A program made the position numbers and the translations under genes. A stretch of DNA of 64,000 nucleotides. Source: GCA-2718815 sp963578105. Lineage in GTDB: Bacteria; Planctomycetota; Planctomycetia; Pirellulales; Pirellulaceae. The stretch is from contig CAUZBP010000001.1 in assembly GCA_963578105.1 (NCBI GenBank), forward strand, positions 227,607-291,606, in the 5' to 3' direction. Positions 52,701 to 61,585 of this stretch are shown one piece after another (position 1 is the first letter of the stretch; each line of letters begins with the position of its first letter). The notes beneath the pieces were generated by a model. It worked only from the letters and a program-made list of their open reading frames with translations. It was not told where the DNA came from and did not search any database.

Positions 52701-53987
52701 TCAGGCTGGATCATCGCCGATCGCGTACAGGTGATGGCTCGTTCGCAGATAGAGACGTCCGCCACAAATGACCGGGGTGGCAAAACCTCCGTCGCCCAAG
52801 TCGTTGCGGGCCACGATTTCGAATTGATCACTTGCTTTTAAGACAAAAGTCGTTCCGGCTTCATTGGGTACGTAAAGCAGGTCCCCCACCAGTGTGGGCG
52901 AGGCGCTGAAGGCTCCCCCGAGACGTTCCCGCCAGATGACATCACCGTTGTGGGCATCGAACAAAGTGGCAATGCCCCTGTCGTTGACGACATACAATCT
53001 CCCCTGGTGGAACAGGGGGGAAGGAACGTAAGTCACATCGCGCCCTGTCTGCCAGACGATGTCTCCGGAACCGTCGGCGCGAATGCAGAACAATTCTTTT
53101 TCCGGGTAGCCCCCGCTGGCAAAAACAAAATTGCCACCGAACGTCATGGTGTTGGCCATTACCTGCGCGGGCCCCTCCAGCGACCATAGCAATTCGCCGG
53201 TCGCCGGGTCATAACTTGAAGTCGTTTTACAGCCGCTGTGCAGTAGTTGGGGTCTGCCGGCGACATGCGCCAGGACGGGCGTTCCGTAACTTGGGCTCGC
53301 CGGGCGCCGGGTGCTCCAGACAATGTCTCCGGTCTGCCGGTCCAGGGCCGTCATGTAACCACCGCCCGGGTTGTCGCCGTTGACGATCACGAGGGATTCG
53401 TAAAGTACGGGTGAAGCGCCATAGCCGTGTTGTGAATCGAATGCGCCCGCATTCTGCTGCCATACGATTTCTCCTTGGAAATTGACGGCAGTCACCCAGA
53501 TCCCGTCGCTGTTCAGAAAGGGTACGAATACTTTTTCGCCGTCGCTGGCGGGGGTGGAAGAGGCGTGAGAGTTTTTCTTGTGCAGCCGTTCGAATTGCCC
53601 CCGATGGATCTCCTTTTCCCAGAGTTTCCTGCCGCTTGTGCGCTCGTACGATATCAGCGACTGTACCTGCGCTTCTTCATCGGCTGTGGCCAGGAAGATT
53701 TGATTTCCAACCACGCTCGGGGAGCCGTGGCCCTGCCCGGGAATCGCCACCTTCCAGAGAACGTTTTCCGTCTCGCTCCATACGGTTGGCACCTGCCCCC
53801 CTGCACTCGTGTTGTCGGAATTGGGACCCCGCCACCAGGGCCAGTCTTCCATTGACCCTGGCAAAGGGGCACGCTCAGAAGCTGTTTCGTTTTTTGCGGC
53901 AACTTCCTGGATGACGGCCTTCTCAGACTGACACGCTAGGAGTACTAGTAGGAAGAATAAGGGAACACAAACCTTGACTACGGACAT
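52701..53987 (-). CDS. PQQ-like beta-propeller lipoprotein
   Basis: 428 residues. Lipobox FFLLVLLACQ, so it is an outer- or inner-leaflet lipoprotein. WPWWRGPNSDNTSAGG and WKVAIPGQGHGSPSVVGNQIFLATADEE start the PQQ_2-type propeller. Typical repeats follow: SGRKLWEKEI, TGDIVWSTRRPASPSYGTPVL, TGELLWSLEGPAQVMAN, NGDVIWRERLGGAFSASPTLVGDLLYV. Planctomycetes have many of these. No cofactor-binding residue is claimed. Confidence 0.85.
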   Translation of the reverse strand: MSVVKVCVPLFFLLVLLACQSEKAVIQEVAAKNETASERAPLPGSMEDWPWWRGPNSDNTSAGGQVPTVWSETENVLWKVAIPGQGHGSPSVVGNQIFLATADEEAQVQSLISYERTSGRKLWEKEIHRGQFERLHKKNSHASSTPASDGEKVFVPFLNSDGIWVTAVNFQGEIVWQQNAGAFDSQHGYGASPVLYESLVIVNGDNPGGGYMTALDRQTGDIVWSTRRPASPSYGTPVLAHVAGRPQLLHSGCKTTSSYDPATGELLWSLEGPAQVMANTMTFGGNFVFASGGYPEKELFCIRADGSGDIVWQTGRDVTYVPSPLFHQGRLYVVNDRGIATLFDAHNGDVIWRERLGGAFSASPTLVGDLLYVPNEAGTTFVLKASDQFEIVARNDLGDGGFATPVICGGRLYLRTSHHLYAIGDDPA

Positions 53988-54234
53988 GGTCGTCTCCAGC
54001 TTCGGTGGACTCGGGCCCGGGCGGTACGGGCCAGTTTAGCCTGCCAATAGCTGTGACGGAAGTTCGTCGGATCCCCCGGAGGCCTCAGGCAGTTCCTGAG
54101 ACACGGTTTTGATGCTGGTCACGGGAAAAATACTCTACCTCTGCTGGTTCAATGTCTGACGGCCTCTGGCGTGGACCCGCCAACCGCTCCACCGCCCGGT
54201 CCCGGTGGATGGCTGGTGGTCCAGCTGGAATTTG
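53988..54234. other. Short intergenic region
   Basis: About 250 bases between genes on the same strand. The PEP-CTERM gene's 3' end lies at 54235. I see nothing convincing in it. Confidence 0.4.
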
Positions 54235-54933
54235 CTATCGTCGGCGCCATGCGAGGGCCGGAATGAGCAACGAAGCCAATAGAATGATCGACGCGGGTTC
54301 GGGTACCGCAATGATGCTTCCCGAGGAAGGAATAATCCCCGCGATGTCGAGCGAAGCTGTTCCCACGTCAATGGATGTGAACGAGTCTGCAGAAGCGCCC
54401 AGCGTGTTGGTGTAGTCCTGCAGGACGAATTCCCAGGTTTCACCAGCCTGCCAGATACCGTCGGTAAGCATGGATTCGGAGATGAGCGGATGATGCTGGC
54501 CCAGCGGATCGGACACCTGGTTGTCAATTCGAAATGTCTCGTGACCGAAGGGGAGCGGGATGGAAAATCCGACGTCGTCAGCAAAACCGTCCCAGTTGGA
54601 AATGGAGGTTTCCTTGTCTGCCACATACCATACCTCGCGAAGGTCTCGCTGGGTCAGATTGGTGATGTAGACAAGTGCGTCGAAAAGGTCTGGATCGTCA
54701 TGCGCGGAACAGACCGGAAAAAATGTTTGCGTACTATCATGAGCCAGGGATTCATCCGCAGGAAAGATTTCCCTGTGACCGATTTCGTCGACGTTGGTGG
54801 GAATCATGAGAGGGTCGCAGTGGGCCGAATCGTTGAAATGAATGACCTGGGCTGGTGAAGCCAACACGGTGGCTGAGAAAAAAAGGACCGCGCAAACGGT
54901 GATGGCAAAGCCTGCTGTTGAATTTCGGAGCAA
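54235..54933 (-). CDS. PEP-CTERM sorted exopolysaccharide-associated protein
   Basis: 232 residues. The signal peptide (TVCAVLFFSATVLASPAQ) begins with a probable TTG start at 54933 preceded by GAAGGGA. The C-terminus is the sorting motif VPEPASIILLASLLIPALAWRRR, that is VPEP, a hydrophobic helix and an Arg cluster, recognised by exosortase. Mid-protein sequence (SDPLGQHHPL, QAGETWEFVLQDYTN) has no known domain. No exosortase gene is in the window. Confidence 0.9.
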   Translation of the reverse strand: MLRNSTAGFAITVCAVLFFSATVLASPAQVIHFNDSAHCDPLMIPTNVDEIGHREIFPADESLAHDSTQTFFPVCSAHDDPDLFDALVYITNLTQRDLREVWYVADKETSISNWDGFADDVGFSIPLPFGHETFRIDNQVSDPLGQHHPLISESMLTDGIWQAGETWEFVLQDYTNTLGASADSFTSIDVGTASLDIAGIIPSSGSIIAVPEPASIILLASLLIPALAWRRR

Positions 54934-54958
54934 CAGGTCATATTCCCTTCATTAAAAA

Positions 54959-54979
54959 GACAAGAGGTCAGTGCTTGTC
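54959..54979. repeat. Hairpin 1 with loop AGGTCAGTG
   Basis: GACAAG (54959-54964) pairs with CTTGTC (54974-54979) around AGGTCAGTG. Confidence 0.6.
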
Positions 54980-55326
54980 GAAAAGGAGTGTGAAAGTTTG
55001 TCAGCGACTTCCCGGTGAACGGTTGGTGGTGCCAGGAATTGTCCGCGAGCAAAAGCTGCGACAATCGTCGGTCGTGACGGTCGATTCAGAGATGTCTCGA
55101 CATCAAGATCACACCCACTGCGATCGCCGCCAGAATTCCGCGCAAGGTTGGTTTGTGTTGCGAGGGCGGAGGGCGAGCACGGCAGTGGTGATTGCTGTGA
55201 GTTTTCCACGCCGGGGTCTGTGCCTGAGGAACCTGAAATTTGGAGCCAGTCAACCGGGACGTGTAGAACACCCATGGCTTGCAGTTGTGCACGTTTTCGT
55301 TCTACCTGTTTTCATCTTCCCCTATT

Positions 55327-55352
55327 ATCAAGTACGAGGTCAGTGACTTGAT
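55327..55352. repeat. Hairpin 2 with loop containing GAGGTCAGTG
   Basis: ATCAAGT (55327-55333) pairs with ACTTGAT (55346-55352) around ACGAGGTCAGTG. The stem differs from hairpin 1 but the loop core is the same. Confidence 0.6.
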
Positions 55353-55610
55353 CCTGCGCCTTGATGAAAAAAAGTTGTGATTTTGGAGGTAGATACGCTC
55401 CGCAAAGAATACGACTGTTCCTGTTCCTGTACACCGAACCGCGCCGACTCCTTGGCCTGCTGAAGTGGTTGCCAGGCAAGGGCTTGTCAGACAACGCTGG
55501 AAAATGAGAGCCTGTTTTCCCGCTTTTGTCCGGAGTTTGTAGAAACGAATGGCGAGTTCGTTGGTTACCGGGCGCAGATGAGGGACAAGGTGCGGGGGAA
55601 GCAGAGGAGA

Positions 55611-56750
55611 CTAGCCCTCGAGATCGGGTAGCGCCAAATGGAGAGCGCGTAGGCCGTTGTCGGTCACCTGGCTGAAGTCAAGATGCAGTGTTTTGAGATG
55701 GATGAGCGTTTGCAAGTACTGCAAACCGTCGTCGGTGATTTGCGTGTCGTTGAGGTAGAGTGTGACGAGATTGGTAAGCTGACCGAGACGCCGCAGACCG
55801 GCATCTGTGACTCGAGTTCTGCTGAGGGATAAAGCACGTAGCTGAGCTAGTCCTTGGAGAGATTGCAAGCCGCTGTCCGAGACGTTGGTGTCGCTGAGAT
55901 ACAAGCTCCGCAGGTCGGCCAGTTTTTCGAGGGACTGCAGGTCCCGGTCAGAGATTCGGGTGCGTTCAAGGGAGAGTGTGCGCAGCTTGACCAGGTGCTT
56001 AAGATGTTTCAGGCCCTGGCCGGAGACACGGGTTCGACTGAGCACCAGCGTTTGCAACTGGTTCAAATCTTGCAGGTGCGCCAAACCGGCGTCACTGACA
56101 TGGGTGGCGTGTAGGTTCAGGGTCTGTAGCTGGGTCAGGTTTGCCAAGTTCTCCAAGCCCCTGTCAGAGATTGGATTACCACTGAGGTACAGATTTTTGA
56201 GTTTGGTGAGCCCACGCAAGGATTCCAGACTGGCATCTGTAAAATCGTTACCATTGAGGTACAGGGTTTCGAGGTCGTGCAGCCCCCGGAGGTATCGGAT
56301 GCCGGCGTCAGTGAAATTACGGCATCCCAGGGCCAGCGTGCGAAGATTGGTCAGGTTCTGAAGGTGCGCGATGCTGGCATCGGTCACGTCACGGTTTGTT
56401 GAAAGACTGAGGTGTAAGTTGCGAAGGTGTTTTAACTGGCGAAGTTCGGCCAGTCCTTTGTCAGTGAGCTTAGGACTTTCGATGTACAGCGTGTGCAGGT
56501 TGTCCAGATCTTTTAAATGGGTCAGTGATTCGTCGCGGACATTGAAACCGTAAATTCGAATCGCCAGCGCTGAATTCTCGAGCGTTCGAATTTGTCCCCC
56601 GTTGGCCTTGATGGCTGCGAGAATGGTTTGTTGTTGCTGCTCAGGGTCGGGGGACGGCTGTTGTCCTGAAGTTGGTCCAGGCTGAGTGGCCAGGGAACAA
56701 CCTACCAGTAGACAGGCCAGGCATTGCAAGTTGGAAGGTGTGGCATTCAT
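55611..56750 (-). CDS. Leucine-rich repeat lipoprotein (24-residue repeats)
   Basis: 379 residues. A lipobox-like signal (CLACLLVGCSL) precedes a Q-rich spacer and about a dozen 24-residue LRRs of the form L..L..L..L.L..T.[IV][ST]D.GL..L. Examples: LTKLKNLYLSGNPISDRGLENL and LAQLRALSLSRTRVTDAGLRRL, which show the repeat consensus. The DNA therefore shows a 72-base periodicity. The repeats form a curved binding surface, probably in the periplasm or outer envelope. The partner is unknown. Confidence 0.88.
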   Translation of the reverse strand: MNATPSNLQCLACLLVGCSLATQPGPTSGQQPSPDPEQQQQTILAAIKANGGQIRTLENSALAIRIYGFNVRDESLTHLKDLDNLHTLYIESPKLTDKGLAELRQLKHLRNLHLSLSTNRDVTDASIAHLQNLTNLRTLALGCRNFTDAGIRYLRGLHDLETLYLNGNDFTDASLESLRGLTKLKNLYLSGNPISDRGLENLANLTQLQTLNLHATHVSDAGLAHLQDLNQLQTLVLSRTRVSGQGLKHLKHLVKLRTLSLERTRISDRDLQSLEKLADLRSLYLSDTNVSDSGLQSLQGLAQLRALSLSRTRVTDAGLRRLGQLTNLVTLYLNDTQITDDGLQYLQTLIHLKTLHLDFSQVTDNGLRALHLALPDLEG

Positions 56751-56832
56751 CAGAGGTGACCCCGGTCTTTCAGGACATTATTGTTTGTGGCCGGCTCATG
56801 GGTTTGGAAAAAAGATACAACGGGAACAGAAA

Positions 56833-57996
56833 TCACGGTTTTCCAGCCAGGTCCACCCGAAATCGACAGCAGCGGACTTGCACGATGTTGTTTTGCTTGG
56901 CCCAGTAGGTTAACAGCAGGCTGCCGTCGTGTAAAAGGTGCAACTCGGGCAGGCCGAATTGAAAAGAGTCCAGGGACCGGTTGTCGAGGTGATCCGAAGT
57001 CAGAGGTTCTGCTTGCAGGGGACAAGCGGTGATCTGTTCGGCTTCCGGATCCCACATCTGAATAACATTCTGATCATCAAAGGTTTTGCCACGGTCGTAG
57101 GAAACCCACAGACGGATACCGGCCGGATGGGCTCGATAGTTACTGGCTACCAGCACGATCTGGCCGTCGATTGCGCGCGGAGAGGAGACTTGGCCATTCA
57201 AGTTGGTCGGTTGCGGCAAGGACCAGGTCCGCCCGTTATCTTGCGACAGGCTGCGGTGAACGGGCGCAGTTGTTTGAATGTCCATTCTCTGGTGATCGTC
57301 ACTGTGCCAGGTCCAATAGAGGCCCAGAATCGTTCCGTCCGGGAAGGTCGTGTAGTTGGCTTCGTCGTAGTTCCAGAGATGGTCCGGGTCTTGAAACAGG
57401 TCGGTGACCGGACCAATTGTTTTCCCATGGTCCGAGGAAAAGCAGGCGGCCGCAACGCGCGATCCGGTCTCCGGCGGATAGGCAGCGTTGATGAAGAGTT
57501 CCTGGTTGGGTAACACGAACGATTTTCCAGATAAGCCTAACTTGGGAATCGTGAGGTGCGCGACCCGTTCCGGTGGAGTCCAGACGTTGCCCCCGTCGTA
57601 GCTGTGGTTTTTGTAGAAATGTCGTTGTTGGGAGAATCCCTCATGGCTGGTCAACGGGTTGGCAGCGGTGGCGGTGCCGACCACGACCGGTGAAATGGCC
57701 AAAAACGATCCGTCGGCGGGCGCTACGATCACAGGTTGAATCATCGACTGGGGGGGATCGAAATCCCGTCCGTCAAAAAGTACCACGGGTGCCGACCAGG
57801 TTTGGCCCTGATCGTGAGAAGCCTGGCTCACGGTCAGACCGTCGTAGCTGTGGGAACTGGATCCGGCACGATAGATACAGACCACCGTGCCGTCACTTTG
57901 CACCGCGGTGGCCGGATAGGCGCAGACTTGGCCCAGGCCTGGGTGGCTGCTGGTGATTTCTGAGACAGAACAGTCGGACAGGAGGGTGACGTTCAT
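56833..57996 (-). CDS. Sialidase-like (BNR) protein without signal peptide
   Basis: 387 residues with Asp-box-like repeats SHDQGQTWSAPV, SYDGGNVWTPP, SSDHGKTIGPV, SQDNGRTWSLP and SYDRGKTFDD. The protein begins MNVTLLSDCSVSEI with no export signal, in contrast to the related enzyme at 18729. It could be cytoplasmic or use an unusual export route. Full GH33-type catalytic residues were not confirmed. It lies 107 bases downstream of the sulfatase gene and on the same strand, so the two may act on the same substrate. Confidence 0.82.
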   Translation of the reverse strand: MNVTLLSDCSVSEITSSHPGLGQVCAYPATAVQSDGTVVCIYRAGSSSHSYDGLTVSQASHDQGQTWSAPVVLFDGRDFDPPQSMIQPVIVAPADGSFLAISPVVVGTATAANPLTSHEGFSQQRHFYKNHSYDGGNVWTPPERVAHLTIPKLGLSGKSFVLPNQELFINAAYPPETGSRVAAACFSSDHGKTIGPVTDLFQDPDHLWNYDEANYTTFPDGTILGLYWTWHSDDHQRMDIQTTAPVHRSLSQDNGRTWSLPQPTNLNGQVSSPRAIDGQIVLVASNYRAHPAGIRLWVSYDRGKTFDDQNVIQMWDPEAEQITACPLQAEPLTSDHLDNRSLDSFQFGLPELHLLHDGSLLLTYWAKQNNIVQVRCCRFRVDLAGKP

Positions 57997-58103
57997 GGCC
58001 TGCTGGGTAGGAAGTCGTAACGCTTGTCAATCGATGGACGGCAGGAAACGCGTCAGACACCGCTCTCCTGTTGTCGCTAAATTTAGCGGAAAAATAACCG
58101 CTG

Positions 58104-59630
58104 CTAACCAAATTGTTGAGGGATAATACCGCCGGTGCATCCGGGCGGAATCGGTAGCCAGCGGGCATCGTACAACGACTTCTCCGCGTCGAAAACACGA
58201 CCATTGGCCAGCATGTATTGATTGGGTGTGCCGGGGGGCAGGCCCGAGTTCAATTCCGGCAGCCTTTGACGGTCCCGTTCTATCTGCTGGTGAACCTCGT
58301 TCCAGCTGAAATTTGTGTAAAGGCTTGCCTGCATCCGTTGACAGCGTTCTCTGTGCTTCCCATTGGTAGCCAGGTTGGTTGTTTCGTGTGGATCGTTGAC
58401 CAAATCGAAAAGCAGGGCAGGGCCCTGTTCGACTTCAACGTACTTCCAGTCTGTTTCGCGAATGCACCGCCAGGCCGCGCAGGGTGTGTCCTCCGGAGTT
58501 GCCCCTTCTTCGATGCGGACACCATAACGATAAAATGCGCTGGGCGTAAATGCACGGGGTGGCTGTGTGGATCCCGGGTTGCCTAACCAACTGCTGAAGT
58601 CGACGCCATCCAGGTCTTCCGGAACTGGAATCCCTGCCAGGCCGCACGTCGTGGGATAGAGATCCATTAGAGAGATGGGGTGCGCGATTGAGCGGCCTGC
58701 GCCCAGCCCCGGGCCGTTGAGCACGAGCGGCACACCGATCGACGGCTCGTAATATAAACACTTTCCCCAGCAGCCGTAGCTGCCCAGCATTTCGCCGTGA
58801 TCCGACGTGTAAATGACGATTGTGTTTTCCAGGGCACCCGCTTTTTGCAGGCCATCGAGTAATTCGCCGATGCAATCGTCGACGAAATCAACAGACGCAT
58901 AGTACGCTTCACGGGCCCGGGTGAGTTGCTCGTCGGTCAAATCGAATTCCAGGTGCCGCGCAAAAGGTTCCAATTGATCGCTTGCTTCGGGTCCGACCAC
59001 CGGAGGAGGCACCTTGTCGATGTAACGCCGGATGTAACGTCCGGGAGCGGTCAGTGGTGAATGCGGGCGGCTGTAGGAAGCACACACGAACCAGGGAATT
59101 TCAGGTGATCTGTCCCGGTGTTCCAGCACCAGGGCCAGAGATTCCCGGGTGACAACAACATCCTGCAGCAGGCTTTCTGGGATTTCGGTGATGCCGGCGC
59201 TTTCTGGATTGGCGTAGCCGGGATACATGTGCAAGGGATCGGGTTGATGGCCCAGTGCGTGTCGCATGTCTCCGTAGGGTCGAAGTTGAAAGCCTTGTAG
59301 CTGGTCCTTGCCGCCAAAATGCATTTTTCCCACCAGGCCGGTGGTGTAGCCGTGTTCGGAAAAATGTTGTGGCCAGGTGACATGCTCGGGGAAAATGATC
59401 CAGTGATTGCTCCAGCCCGCACATCGATGAGGTTCTTTGCCCGTGAGCATACTCATGCGACTGGGGGTGCAGGCCGGATTGGTACAGCTGGCGGCTTCAA
59501 AACGGACCCCGTCAGCACTCAATTGATCCAGGTGTTGAGTTTGTACGATCCGATCTCCCGAAAAACCTGCAACCGCTGGTGCGTGTTCATCGGTCACGAT
59601 TAAAAGAAAGTTGGGACGTTCATTCATCAT
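58104..59630 (-). CDS. Cys-type sulfatase without signal peptide
   Basis: Hydrolyses sulfate esters using a formylglycine made from Cys. 508 residues. The formylglycine motif is CTPSR (C54 to R58) in SCTNPACTPSRMSMLTGK. The metal-binding TDEH (about 13) and SDHGEMLGSYGCWGKCLYYEPSIGVPL are clear. No N-terminal signal peptide is visible (MMNERPNFLLIVTDEH), so it may be cytoplasmic like choline sulfatase, or exported with help. It lies upstream of the sialidase-like gene on the same strand. Confidence 0.92.
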   Translation of the reverse strand: MMNERPNFLLIVTDEHAPAVAGFSGDRIVQTQHLDQLSADGVRFEAASCTNPACTPSRMSMLTGKEPHRCAGWSNHWIIFPEHVTWPQHFSEHGYTTGLVGKMHFGGKDQLQGFQLRPYGDMRHALGHQPDPLHMYPGYANPESAGITEIPESLLQDVVVTRESLALVLEHRDRSPEIPWFVCASYSRPHSPLTAPGRYIRRYIDKVPPPVVGPEASDQLEPFARHLEFDLTDEQLTRAREAYYASVDFVDDCIGELLDGLQKAGALENTIVIYTSDHGEMLGSYGCWGKCLYYEPSIGVPLVLNGPGLGAGRSIAHPISLMDLYPTTCGLAGIPVPEDLDGVDFSSWLGNPGSTQPPRAFTPSAFYRYGVRIEEGATPEDTPCAAWRCIRETDWKYVEVEQGPALLFDLVNDPHETTNLATNGKHRERCQRMQASLYTNFSWNEVHQQIERDRQRLPELNSGLPPGTPNQYMLANGRVFDAEKSLYDARWLPIPPGCTGGIIPQQFG

Positions 59631-59854
59631 GGCATCTCGATGGTTTCGGGGCTGACTTCCGGGAGGTTTACGACCCGGCAGGCCACCGGGATTTATGAAG
59701 TGGTGAAGATCTCGTGGTTTGCTTTGATGATAGATGCAATCCGCAAGACTGGTTTCACAGTTCTACTCCGAACGGGTGTGCAAGTGAAGTTGCTTTGATC
59801 CGGGACCGCCGCGCCTGGAGGACTTCTATGGAGTGCGCCTCCCCCCGCGCAGTT
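59631..59854. other. Short intergenic region
   Basis: About 220 bases between two genes on the same strand. No gene or clear promoter is visible. Confidence 0.4.
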
Positions 59855-61183
59855 TCAGCCGGATCCCAGGGGCAGCCAGCGGTCGGCCGAATCGATCCCC
59901 AGGGGTTGCGGGGTGTCTTCCGTGATGATCTGCCAACTGGCTCCCATCTCTCGCATGGCGCGGAAGTCGCGATAAGCGTAGGGGATGTCCAGGTCCGGTG
60001 TGTCGACAGGTGTCGCGTGATGCTTCGATTTCATAGCAGCATCCAGCATTCCGCTCACCAGTAGTGTTCTTTCGACCGGGTACGGGGCCTTTCCATGAAT
60101 GAAATGATGTTGGATCGCGTACGAGAGCGCTTTGAAAAGATTACGATTGTTCCACGGTCCCACATGCCATTTCGTGGCCCGGATTTGCGTTTCACCCTGA
60201 AGTCGGCAGGCGAAATTCCAGCGCATCGCGTTCTTGTTGGCCGTGCGCAGAATGATCGTCTGAAGCGAGTCCCGGTGCGTGACCAGGACGCCATTGCTTT
60301 TATGGATAGGTTCTCCGGCCAGCGGTTCCCAGGGAGGGTAGGGAGACCCGAGTTCAGCGGCCATGGCTGCTTCGGCCAGTTCCAGCGACCAGCGGCCCTC
60401 CTCCGCTGCCCGGCGGAGTTGATCTCCTTCCAGGTATTCCACGCGAGCGACTCCTGCTTCGCCGCCTCGCCGGCACTCGATCATCGACAACAAAAGTTCG
60501 AAAGCGTGAAAACTGTACGCTTCTATTGGACCGCCGTGGATGACAACCGCATCTTCAAATTCACAGTTTTCCGGCAGTTCGAGTGCGGGCTGGCGCTCAG
60601 CAAGCGGTGCCGAACTGCCAGCCATCAGGGGAATGCCCAACTCCTGCGCCTGGGTGTACATGTCTCTTGCCTCACTCCACAGGTGCGACAGGTGCTTGTC
60701 ATTAAAGACCGCCACCGGCTGCCCCGACTCGCGGACCACGGCCCCGATTTCGTCGAAAAATCGTTTGTGGGGGTACTCCTTTTGCCCGAATTCATTGCGG
60801 GGATAATTTCCATGTTCGGCAATCGACAGTACCGCGTCGACGGCCAGCTGATCGCCACCCAGACAAAGTGCCTCGCGAATCGATCCATAGAGGGGGATCC
60901 CATAGGTCTCGGCCACGTCACGGGCCATATCGACCGAGGGGAACTGGTCAGCATAAAACGACACCACTTCCACAGGTGGTTCCACGCGTTTTCCATTGAA
61001 GATGTATGGCTCAAGAAAATTTTCCAGGATCACGTGGGCATGGGAGCGATCGTAAAACGAAGTGAACACCGCCGCGACTTTTGGACGATGTTGCGGGCGT
61101 GCCACGCAGCGATTCGCCACCAATAGGGACAAGGTGCCGGCAGATGTCTGCTGCAGAAATTGTCGTCTGGAACTACTCTTCAT
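59855..61183 (-). CDS. Tat-exported protein of unknown function, paralogue 2
   Basis: 442 residues from ATG 61183. Twin-arginine signal SSSRRQFLQQTSAGTLSLLVA. It has the same motif series as the protein at 43646: HRPKVAAVFTSFYDRSHAHVILENFLEPYIF, VVSFYADQFPSVDMARDVAE, VDAVLSIAEHGNYPRN (written here in pieces), VFNDKHLSHLWSEARDMY, MAGSSAPLA, ECRRGGEAGVARVEYL, NFACRLQ, APYPVERTLLVSGMLDAA. Length difference comes mainly from the middle segment. It lies upstream of the sulfatase on the same strand. Function unknown. Confidence 0.75.
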   Translation of the reverse strand: MKSSSRRQFLQQTSAGTLSLLVANRCVARPQHRPKVAAVFTSFYDRSHAHVILENFLEPYIFNGKRVEPPVEVVSFYADQFPSVDMARDVAETYGIPLYGSIREALCLGGDQLAVDAVLSIAEHGNYPRNEFGQKEYPHKRFFDEIGAVVRESGQPVAVFNDKHLSHLWSEARDMYTQAQELGIPLMAGSSAPLAERQPALELPENCEFEDAVVIHGGPIEAYSFHAFELLLSMIECRRGGEAGVARVEYLEGDQLRRAAEEGRWSLELAEAAMAAELGSPYPPWEPLAGEPIHKSNGVLVTHRDSLQTIILRTANKNAMRWNFACRLQGETQIRATKWHVGPWNNRNLFKALSYAIQHHFIHGKAPYPVERTLLVSGMLDAAMKSKHHATPVDTPDLDIPYAYRDFRAMREMGASWQIITEDTPQPLGIDSADRWLPLGSG

Positions 61184-61585
61184 CGATGTGACCATCCGTG
61201 CTACAGGGTTCGTGGTGAATTGTTGGTGTTGCGCGAGGCCGTTGCATTTTGTCTAGCCAGTCAGCCGCGATGATGGGCCGTTGTTTCCGGGTCAGTTGTG
61301 AGACCCACCCAGGTGACCAGCAATAGGAGCGGACGCGTTAACATGTTTTGGAAACTCACTAGGTTTTCCCGCGTTCCATGTGGTGGACATGCCATAAGGA
61401 AATTTTAATCCTAATGATGCGGCGTCGCAATTGTTTGTCCAGTTGCCCCGGTGGTTTTTGTTGGTAGTACAGGTGGGGGATTGTCGAAAAGCGAACTTCT
61501 CATCTATGCTCCAACTGATAGGCTGGCAACCTCACGGGTCGACAGGTGGCGGCGGGCACCCCGTTTTTGATTCAAGGGAACCTCG
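61184..61585. other. Intergenic region between divergent genes
   Basis: About 400 bases. It must hold promoters for both directions. AAGGGAACCTC just before ATG 61586 is a good ribosome site. Nothing else is clear. Confidence 0.4.

Larger units (their letters stand above)
54934..55610. other. Intergenic region containing two related hairpins
   Basis: About 680 bases without a supported gene. It contains two hairpins that share the loop sequence GAGGTCAGTG (described separately). A 107-codon minus-strand frame within it has no family character. Confidence 0.4.

Noticed and set aside
54804..55064. 86-codon frame over the PEP-CTERM start with its own ATG
   Set aside because: It is out of frame with the VPEP protein, and the PEP-CTERM frame has signal peptide and ribosome site.
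55611..56500. Tandem DNA repeats of about 72 bases considered as a mobile or CRISPR-like array
   Set aside because: The period equals 24 codons and follows the leucine-rich repeats of the protein; repeats diverge at third positions and there are no spacers.
60095..61126. 343-codon plus-strand frame
   Set aside because: Antisense to the Tat-exported gene; its long length comes from codon bias of the real gene.
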